A stretch of 13,840 nucleotides of DNA from Desulfobulbus sp. (GTDB lineage Bacteria; Desulfobacterota; Desulfobulbia; Desulfobulbales; Desulfobulbaceae): the NCBI GenBank assembly GCA_030600525.1, contig JAUVLX010000059.1, positions 1 through 13,840 on the forward strand, in the 5' to 3' direction. Position numbers and translations under genes: made by a program. Positions 5,813 to 13,840 of the stretch are shown one piece after another. The stretch's first letter is position 1, and each line of letters begins with the position of its first letter. Below the pieces are notes generated by a model that saw only the letters and a program-made list of their open reading frames with translations, did no database searches and was not told where the DNA came from.

Positions 5813-8800
5813 ATGAAAAACATATTATTGAATCTCACTTCCCTGTTCTTTATCTTTCTTTTTCTTACTGCCAGCAGCCAGGCTGCAACCAATACTACTG
5901 GCGCCCCCATCCACCACCGAATATCCCTCAGTTTTGATATAAACAAGCAGACGATGTACGCCACCTCTCATATCCGCATTCCCCAACAGACAGAGCTTCA
6001 TCTCGAATGCGGCCCGCTCTTACTCACCGGGATAGTACTTGAAAATGGCAACACCACACCTGTCTCAATTGGTATAGGAAAGAAAAACGACATTTCAATC
6101 CCATCGTCACCACTTCCTCAACAGCTCTATATCTCCTGGGAACTCTCAACGGCTGATGTTCTTGACAAGGATAATTTTATTGCTGAGAGCGGGATAACAC
6201 TTGCTGGTTTTTGGCACCCCTTAAGCGACCAAGACATGATTTTCTCCCTTGATGCGGCTATCCCTAAACATTTTTCAGCCATTACTGAATCAGAAGATAT
6301 TTCAACAACCGTTGCTGGAGGTACTAAGCATATACATGCCACCTTCAACCATCCTCTTCAGGGCATACACTTGATTGCAGGACCATATGTCATCCAGACC
6401 AAACAGCTGGAAAACATGACTATTTATGCCTATTTCTTTAAGGAAGATACTGAGCTGATAAAACAATATCTAGAAAAAACGGCTACCTCTATTCGTGAAT
6501 ATGAAAGCCTAATCGGCCCCTTCCCTTACTCACGCTACAGTATTGTTGAAAACAGGCTCCCCACCGGCTATGGCATGCCCACGTTCACCCTCCTTGGCCA
6601 GGCAGTTATTCGCCTTCCGTTCATTGTAAACAGTTCACTGGGCCATGAAATTCTTCACTCCTGGTTCGGCAACAGTGTCTTTATTCGTCATGATGATGGA
6701 AATTGGGCAGAAGGGCTGACAACGTACCTTGCAGATCAACACTTAGCTGCTAAAGCTGGAGAAGACATCCAGTATAGAAAAAAACAACTCCTTCGATACG
6801 ATGCCTACGCCACAACAAACACACCTCCTTCACTGCGCAACTTTCACAACAGTAGTCACAACCAGCCACACTCAAAGATGCTCCAGACTGTAGGCTATGA
6901 TAAAGGATCCATGATCTTTCACATGCTTCGGCAAAAGCTTGGCCCTGAAAACTTCTTCAAGGCACTCCGACTCTTTTATCAAACAAACCGATTCCAGAGG
7001 AGTGGCTGGCAGGATATTGAAGATGCTTTTTCAAGAACGCCTACCACTGATCTCACTCTTTATTTCAAACAGTGGCTAGACCGCGAGGATATCCCCTCGT
7101 TGTCCTTAGAAAAAATAGAGCTGGAGCAAAATAACGGACAAGCCGTTATTGCTTTTGATATTGTCCAGCATACTGAAAAACCATATGTACTTGATGTTAC
7201 CTTGCGTATTGAAACAATGGATAAACCGGTCCAAAAAACACTTACCACCAGCGACCAACGAAAACGGTTTACGCTTACCGCAGATGCCCTTCCTGTATCC
7301 ATAACCTTGGATCAGGATTACGACCTCATGCGAAGCCTTGGAGCCAAGGAAAGAGTATCTACGTGGTCCCATTTTCTGGGAGCAAGCCCAATGAATATCT
7401 TAGTTTCTGAAAATGAATCAACAAAATATCAGCCTTTGATTAGGCTGCTTCAGGAGCAAGGTGGCAAAGTTGTTGATCCAAAAAATGTAACGAACAGTGC
7501 ACTCCAGGCCGGGTCTTGGCTTTTTGCCGGAAGAAGCAGCCATCGGCGTAGCCTTTTTGCCGACAAAAAGGATGCAGCACCTGGATTTTCCCTAACAGTA
7601 CACTCAAGCCCTTTCAACCAGAAACAGGTAATGGTCCAAGTAGACAGTGTTTCTACTTCTCAAACCCAGGCTGTTGCCAGAAAAGTGTTCCACTACGGAC
7701 AATACTCTACCCTTGTGTTTAACAACGCAAAAATACAACGAAAACAGATCCATCAAACAGACAACGGATATCGCTATCCACTGCTTTCGCTTCCTGGCGG
7801 TGTACCGACCAAGCGCCCCATGGGCTTTTCCGAAATACTTGAAAATTTAAAAACCGCGGAAGTAATTTATATTGGTGAAACACATACCGACTATGGTGCT
7901 CATTTACTCCAACTGCAATTAATCCAAGGGCTCTATCAACAGAACCCGAATCTGGTTATAGCAATGGAGATGTTTCCAAGCTCCTCACAGAATGCTCTAG
8001 ATGCCTATATCAAAGGAGACGTTAAAGACGAACACGAATTTATCAAACAGTCGCAATATTATAAAGTTTGGGGATACGATTACAGATTGTACCGCGATAT
8101 CGTAGGTTTTGCGAAAGCCAAAAAAATTCCACTTATCGGGCTGAATATCGACAAACAAATACCAAGAACCCTTTATCGCACAGGTTCAACTGATGCCCTG
8201 ACTGAAGAACAGCTAGCCAACGTTCCAGAGGAGAGGGATCTCATACTTCCAGGCTATGAGCAACGACTCACTTCGGTATTCAACATGCATCAGGCACCAC
8301 ATTCATCCGGTGGGTTTGCCGGTTTTCTCCAGGCCCAGGCATTTTGGGATGAGACCATGGCGAAGTCTGTCGTTAATACCCTGCAACAGTTCCCAGGAAA
8401 AAAGGTCCTTGTTCTTGCAGGTACAGGACACGTGCATAAAATGAGCGGTATCCCTGCAAGAGTAAAAAGGAGAATGGAGAACGTTACCCAAAAAGTTATC
8501 GTTCCAGCAGGCAGCCTAGGCTCTATGGAAGGGTTGATGGCATCAGCAGATCTACTCATGGACACCGCAAGCATTGAACTGGCACCTACTGGAAAGATCG
8601 GGGTTATATTGGAAGAAACAAAAAAAAACCAGGTGAAAATCCGCAAGATAAGTCCCCATGGATTTGCGGGCAAGGCAGGCCTGGAGGCACAGGACATCAT
8701 CAGCACAATCAACAGTCGACCTGTCTCCACTATCGCAGATATCAAAATCAGCCTACTTGACAGCAAAGCAGGAGATACAGCCAGCGTGGACATTCGAAGA

Positions 8801-8890
8801 GGCAAAAAACTCTATAATTACCAGGTGGAATTATCCTCCATTCAACAGCCAATGATGCCTGCAGGCCACCCGAAGATAAAAACACCTTGA
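5813..8890 (+). CDS. Secreted multidomain protein: M1-like zinc peptidase, ChaN domain and PDZ domain
   Basis: A 1025-residue exported protein. Residues 1-24 form a signal peptide without a lipobox cysteine, so it is probably periplasmic. Residues 30-505 resemble M1 (gluzincin) peptidases: HEILH (278-282), Glu300 in NWAEGLTTYLAD as third zinc ligand, and GYDKGS with Tyr362. The aminopeptidase GAMEN motif is replaced by GYGMPTF (252-258), and the HEXXH-to-Glu spacing is 17 residues, not the usual 18. Residues 520-660 are an unassigned alpha/beta region. Residues 668-900 are a ChaN/DUF399 domain: IGETHTDYG (687-695), AMEMF (717-721), GTGHVHKMSGIP (870-881). ChaN of Campylobacter is a haem-binding lipoprotein. 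Residues 926-1008 are a PDZ domain (KISPHGFAGKAGL, DIISTINSRPV). The start fits the signal peptide but has no clear ribosome binding site. The gene stands alone. Substrate unknown; peptidase action on envelope or haem-bearing proteins is only a guess. Confidence 0.85.
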   Translation: MKNILLNLTSLFFIFLFLTASSQAATNTTGAPIHHRISLSFDINKQTMYATSHIRIPQQTELHLECGPLLLTGIVLENGNTTPVSIGIGKKNDISIPSSPLPQQLYISWELSTADVLDKDNFIAESGITLAGFWHPLSDQDMIFSLDAAIPKHFSAITESEDISTTVAGGTKHIHATFNHPLQGIHLIAGPYVIQTKQLENMTIYAYFFKEDTELIKQYLEKTATSIREYESLIGPFPYSRYSIVENRLPTGYGMPTFTLLGQAVIRLPFIVNSSLGHEILHSWFGNSVFIRHDDGNWAEGLTTYLADQHLAAKAGEDIQYRKKQLLRYDAYATTNTPPSLRNFHNSSHNQPHSKMLQTVGYDKGSMIFHMLRQKLGPENFFKALRLFYQTNRFQRSGWQDIEDAFSRTPTTDLTLYFKQWLDREDIPSLSLEKIELEQNNGQAVIAFDIVQHTEKPYVLDVTLRIETMDKPVQKTLTTSDQRKRFTLTADALPVSITLDQDYDLMRSLGAKERVSTWSHFLGASPMNILVSENESTKYQPLIRLLQEQGGKVVDPKNVTNSALQAGSWLFAGRSSHRRSLFADKKDAAPGFSLTVHSSPFNQKQVMVQVDSVSTSQTQAVARKVFHYGQYSTLVFNNAKIQRKQIHQTDNGYRYPLLSLPGGVPTKRPMGFSEILENLKTAEVIYIGETHTDYGAHLLQLQLIQGLYQQNPNLVIAMEMFPSSSQNALDAYIKGDVKDEHEFIKQSQYYKVWGYDYRLYRDIVGFAKAKKIPLIGLNIDKQIPRTLYRTGSTDALTEEQLANVPEERDLILPGYEQRLTSVFNMHQAPHSSGGFAGFLQAQAFWDETMAKSVVNTLQQFPGKKVLVLAGTGHVHKMSGIPARVKRRMENVTQKVIVPAGSLGSMEGLMASADLLMDTASIELAPTGKIGVILEETKKNQVKIRKISPHGFAGKAGLEAQDIISTINSRPVSTIADIKISLLDSKAGDTASVDIRRGKKLYNYQVELSSIQQPMMPAGHPKIKTP

Positions 8891-8948
8891 GGGGTACTTT
8901 AAAAATCTCTTTTTCAAGTTGCTTTAAGTCAAAACAGAATACCCTAAA

Positions 8949-9743
8949 CTATAGCAGGACCGAACTGAGAGTCACTGCCCAAACATTACTTTTTACGTCA
9001 TGAACGCGTAGTATATCAACGCCCTTTTGAGCGCACAAAGCTGAGACAACAGCAGTTGGCAGATCGCGTTCAGTGACGGGTGTGCCCAACATGTGGTCAA
9101 AAAAGGACTTGCGTGAGTGGCCAACCAACACTTGACATCCATGCTTTTTAAATGCCTCGATATTACGTAGGATGGCAAGGTTATGCTCTACACTTTTACC
9201 AAAACCAATACCAGGATCGATAATAATTCGTTGGCGATCAATTCCCTTTGTTTCCATCCAGGTAAGCCGTTCAGCGAAAAAAGCATTTATCTCCTCAATA
9301 ACATCAGCGTAATGGGGTTTGATCTGCATGTTATCAGGGTTCCCCTGCATATGCATTATGATCACCGGCCCACTGTAATCGGCTACCACCTCCACCATTT
9401 CTGGATCCTGGCGTAGAGCGGAAATGTCATTAACCATGGTAGCGCCGGCAGCCAAAGCGGCTCTTGCAACAAGAGCTTTGGTCGTATCAATAGAAATTGG
9501 AATAGGAGTAATTTGACGAATCAGAGCAATCGCTGGCAGTACTCTTCCCATCTCCTCATCCGCATCGACCGGTTCAGCAAAGGGCCGCGATGACTCGCCC
9601 CCCACATCGATAATATCAGCTCCAGCCTCAACAAGCTCAATAACATGCTTTTTGACAGCACCCTTATCTCCATACTGCCCTCCATCTGAAAAGGAGTCTG
9701 GAGTAACGTTCAATATCCCCATAACCTTTATTGTACTTGGCAT
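8949..9743 (-). CDS. folP: Dihydropteroate synthase
   Basis: Condenses 4-aminobenzoate with hydroxymethyl-dihydropterin diphosphate to make dihydropteroate in folate synthesis; the target of sulfonamides. It has 264 residues, normal for the family, in a TIM barrel. Family blocks: MGILNVTPDSFSDGG (8-22), IIDVGGESSRP (44-54), SIDTTKA (84-90), MVNDISA (103-109), IMHMQG (129-134), IIDPGIGFGK (174-183), VGHSRKSF (207-214) and RVHDV (246-250). No residue known to be essential appears missing. The ATG at 9743 has GGAGA at 9751-9755 seven bases upstream. The gene sits 84 bases after ftsH on the same strand, but a strong terminator lies in that gap with its T-tract ending 15 bases before the start codon. 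folP may thus rely on readthrough or on a promoter inside ftsH. It converges on the peptidase gene with a 58-base gap that has no clear terminator. Confidence 0.97.
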   Translation of the reverse strand: MPSTIKVMGILNVTPDSFSDGGQYGDKGAVKKHVIELVEAGADIIDVGGESSRPFAEPVDADEEMGRVLPAIALIRQITPIPISIDTTKALVARAALAAGATMVNDISALRQDPEMVEVVADYSGPVIIMHMQGNPDNMQIKPHYADVIEEINAFFAERLTWMETKGIDRQRIIIDPGIGFGKSVEHNLAILRNIEAFKKHGCQVLVGHSRKSFFDHMLGTPVTERDLPTAVVSALCAQKGVDILRVHDVKSNVWAVTLSSVLL

Positions 9744-9758
9744 TACTCACTCTCCAAT

Positions 9759-9799
9759 AAAAAAAAAGAGCCGGTACACTGCAAGCAGTATACCGGCTC
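9759..9799 (-). terminator. Strong intrinsic terminator after ftsH
   Basis: Arms 9768-9776 and 9791-9799 form nine perfect pairs starting GAGCCGGTA. After one mismatch the stem continues with ACTGC and GCAGT. On the minus strand the stem is followed by nine T bases (9759-9767). It starts 28 bases after the ftsH stop. The folP ribosome binding site (9751-9755) lies only three bases past the T-tract, so there is no space for a promoter between terminator and folP. Confidence 0.92.
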
Positions 9800-9827
9800 C
9801 TAATCCTTCGCCTACGTCAGTTGTGAA

Positions 9828-11708
9828 TTAGGCTTCGGCGGTTTCTTGCTCCTCAGCAGTTTCGGAAGATGCGACTGATCTTTCCTCGGCGGTTTTCACA
9901 CCAACTTCGTCTTCATCTCTAAGATCTGCAATAATCCGATTCATGTCTTCGAGCATGATTGTCTCTTTCTCAAGCAATTCAGCAGCGATGGCATCCAGAA
10001 TATCCATATTTTCTTTGAGGAGAGTGGTTACTCTCTCATTGCCCTCGAGAACAATCTTCTTCACAGCATCATCAATTTTCTGGGCAGTCAATTCACTGTA
10101 ATCACGGTGTTGGGCAATCTCTCTCCCGAGAAAAATCTGCTCTTCTTTCTTACCATAGGCAAGAGGACCAAGTTCATCACTCATCCCCCATTCACACACC
10201 ATTTTACGCGCTAGTTCACTGGCACGTTCGATGTCATTTCCGGCACCAGTGGTAATTTCACTAAATACGAGTTTTTCGGCTACCCTGCCGCCAAATAAAA
10301 TGGCAATAGAATCGAGCAAAAAATTGCGGGCATGGGTATATTTTTCGTCCATAGGCAACTGCATTGTCAAACCGAGTGCCCTGCCCCGTGGAATAATAGT
10401 TACTTTATGAATAGGATCGGTTCCTGGCAAGAGTCGAGCAACCAATGCATGGCCGGCTTCATGGTAGGCGGTGATCTCTTTCTCTTTGTCAGAGATAATC
10501 ATCGACCTTCTCTCGGCACCCATCATCACCTTATCTTTGGCTCGCTCCAATTGCTCTGCGTCAACCACTTCCATGCCTTTTCTTGCAGCCCTAAGAGCCG
10601 CCTCATTAACAAGGTTTTCAAGGTCAGCACCGGAGAACCCAGGGGTTCCTCGGGCAATCACCTCCATATCGACATCATCGGACAAACTGGTTTTTTTGCC
10701 ATAAATTTCGAGAATTTGTTGACGACCTTTTAGATCCGGCACAGGTACCATGACCTGCCGGTCAAAACGACCTGGACGAAGTAATGCAGGATCAAGCACA
10801 TCCGGTCGGTTTGTGGCGGCAATGATGATGACCCCATCATTACCCTCAAAACCGTCCATCTCAACCAGCAACTGGTTTAAGGTCTGTTCACGCTCATCAT
10901 GACCTCCGCCTAATCCAGCTCCACGATGGCGCCCTACAGCATCGATTTCGTCAATAAATACAATACAGGGAGCATGTTTTTTACCCTGGGTAAACAGGTC
11001 ACGAACCCTTGAGGCGCCCACCCCGACAAACATCTCTACAAAATCAGAACCTGAGATGGTGAAAAAAGGGACCCCTGCCTCGCCAGCAATGGCACGGGCA
11101 AGCAAAGTTTTTCCTGTACCCGGAGAACCAGCAAGTAAAACACCCGTAGGTATTCGTGCGCCGAGCTTGGTAAATTTCTGAGGATCACGCAGAAAATCGA
11201 TTATCTCCTCGAGTTCTTCTTTGGCTTCATCAATACCGGCCACATCTTTGAAAGTAACCTGTACTTCACCTTCTTCCTGGAGCTTAGCCCTGGTTTTGCC
11301 GAAAGAAAGTGCACCACCTTTCCCGCCCATCTGCATTTGGCGCATAAAGAAAATCCACACACCAACTAAAAGCAGCATCGGGAACCAGGAAATAAGTATG
11401 GTCAGATACCATGGTGTATGCTCTGGCTCTTTAACCGAAATATCCACTCCCGATTGTCTAAGCATTGGTATAAGTTCTGCATCATCGGGAGCAACCGTTG
11501 TAAAAGGGCGCCCATCCGGACCGGACCCGGTGATTGTCTCACCCTGAATATTGACTTTGTTGATGGCGCCACTATCCACGCTTGACCAAAACTCACTGTA
11601 TGTAACCGAGTTACTGGATGACTGCGGTTTGTTAAACAAATTAAATAGCAAAATCATAGTCAAACCTATGACCAACCACATGCTCATATTTTTATAAAAA
11701 GTATTCAA
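9828..11708 (-). CDS. ftsH: ATP-dependent zinc metalloprotease FtsH
   Basis: Inner-membrane AAA+ protease that unfolds and degrades unneeded membrane and regulatory proteins; works as a hexamer. The protein has 626 residues: membrane segments at about 10-25 and 101-122 with a periplasmic part between, Walker A GSPGTGKT (194-201), pore loop MFVGVGA (226-232), Walker B VFIDEID (250-256), second region of homology around TNRPDVLDPALLRPGRFDR (299-317), zinc site HEAGH (416-420) and third ligand Asp492. The tail after 597 is acidic and low-complexity. The start is TTG at 11708: GGAGAG (11714-11719) lies five bases before it, and the resulting MNTFYKNMS matches the family N-terminus. The first in-frame ATG (11687) would be too far from the ribosome binding site. 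It lies 107 bases downstream of carB and is followed by a strong terminator. Confidence 0.98.
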   Translation of the reverse strand: MNTFYKNMSMWLVIGLTMILLFNLFNKPQSSSNSVTYSEFWSSVDSGAINKVNIQGETITGSGPDGRPFTTVAPDDAELIPMLRQSGVDISVKEPEHTPWYLTILISWFPMLLLVGVWIFFMRQMQMGGKGGALSFGKTRAKLQEEGEVQVTFKDVAGIDEAKEELEEIIDFLRDPQKFTKLGARIPTGVLLAGSPGTGKTLLARAIAGEAGVPFFTISGSDFVEMFVGVGASRVRDLFTQGKKHAPCIVFIDEIDAVGRHRGAGLGGGHDEREQTLNQLLVEMDGFEGNDGVIIIAATNRPDVLDPALLRPGRFDRQVMVPVPDLKGRQQILEIYGKKTSLSDDVDMEVIARGTPGFSGADLENLVNEAALRAARKGMEVVDAEQLERAKDKVMMGAERRSMIISDKEKEITAYHEAGHALVARLLPGTDPIHKVTIIPRGRALGLTMQLPMDEKYTHARNFLLDSIAILFGGRVAEKLVFSEITTGAGNDIERASELARKMVCEWGMSDELGPLAYGKKEEQIFLGREIAQHRDYSELTAQKIDDAVKKIVLEGNERVTTLLKENMDILDAIAAELLEKETIMLEDMNRIIADLRDEDEVGVKTAEERSVASSETAEEQETAEA

Positions 11709-11748
11709 AAAAACTCTCCACTATGATGCTGTTTGCGTGTAACCATTT

Positions 11749-11776
11749 GGCGGTATAACCTAAAGATTACCCCGCC
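11749..11776. promoter_or_regulatory. Hairpin-forming dyad in the carB-ftsH gap
   Basis: Arms GGCGG (11749-11753) and CCGCC (11772-11776) pair, and four further pairs can form inside after a one-base mismatch. No T-run follows on the minus strand, so it is not a standard intrinsic terminator for carB. It could be an operator for ftsH or an RNA processing site. No convincing ftsH promoter was found in the 107-base gap. Confidence 0.3.
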
Positions 11777-11815
11777 AGGCGTATAATTTTGTTTTACAGT
11801 AATACCGTTTTATTT

Positions 11816-13840
<2,025 letters not shown>

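Noticed and set aside
8290..8805. 171-codon minus-strand open frame
   Set aside because: It is fully antisense to the ChaN and PDZ coding region of the peptidase gene and shows no recognisable domain.
8891..8948. Bidirectional terminator between the convergent peptidase and folP genes
   Set aside because: Only a 5-6 bp GGGGTA/TACCC pairing with a loop of more than 40 bases is visible; no compact stem with a T-tract.

Overview
The window is a compact stretch of bacterial core metabolism and housekeeping, about 45-47% GC by eye. Ten protein genes are present. Nine are on the minus strand and one long gene is on the plus strand. The protein families (FtsH followed by FolP, a DUF362 protein, a short-linker SerA with an ACT domain, a ChaN-domain exoprotein) and their wording suggest a Gram-negative anaerobe of the Desulfobacterota, perhaps Desulfobulbales-like. 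That placement is inference from memory and is not proven by the sequence. No phage, CRISPR array, tRNA or rRNA was seen.

Left block (1-1965, minus strand): the N-terminal part of S-adenosylhomocysteine hydrolase (ahcY, cut by the window edge) lies 78 bases downstream of S-adenosylmethionine synthetase (metK). Together they cover production of SAM and removal of its by-product SAH. metK has a good promoter candidate with a dyad over it, and a small hairpin at its ribosome binding site. ahcY has a 19-bp AT-rich palindrome directly before its ribosome binding site.

Spacer (1966-2339): this region has no gene. Its right part is a roughly 180-bp near-palindromic element with 22-bp inverted ends, flanked by TTA on both sides. 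The right TTA is the stop codon of the next gene. It looks like a MITE or foldback element.

Middle block (2340-5528, minus strand): FabL-type enoyl-ACP reductase, a DUF362 protein, and a D-3-phosphoglycerate dehydrogenase (SerA) with an ACT domain. An intrinsic-terminator-like hairpin sits between serA and the DUF362 gene, directly before the DUF362 start codon, which has no ribosome binding site of its own.

Plus-strand gene (5813-8890): a secreted 1025-residue protein that fuses an M1-like zinc peptidase domain, a ChaN (haem-binding-like) domain and a C-terminal PDZ domain. It is divergent from serA and convergent with folP.

Right block (8949-13840, minus strand): carB (C-terminal two-thirds, cut by the window edge), ftsH with a TTG start, and folP. 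A very clear intrinsic terminator follows ftsH, and its T-tract ends only 15 bases before the folP start codon.

The items most worth a second look are the palindromic element at the fabL stop codon, the peptidase-ChaN-PDZ fusion, and two terminators placed directly before start codons.
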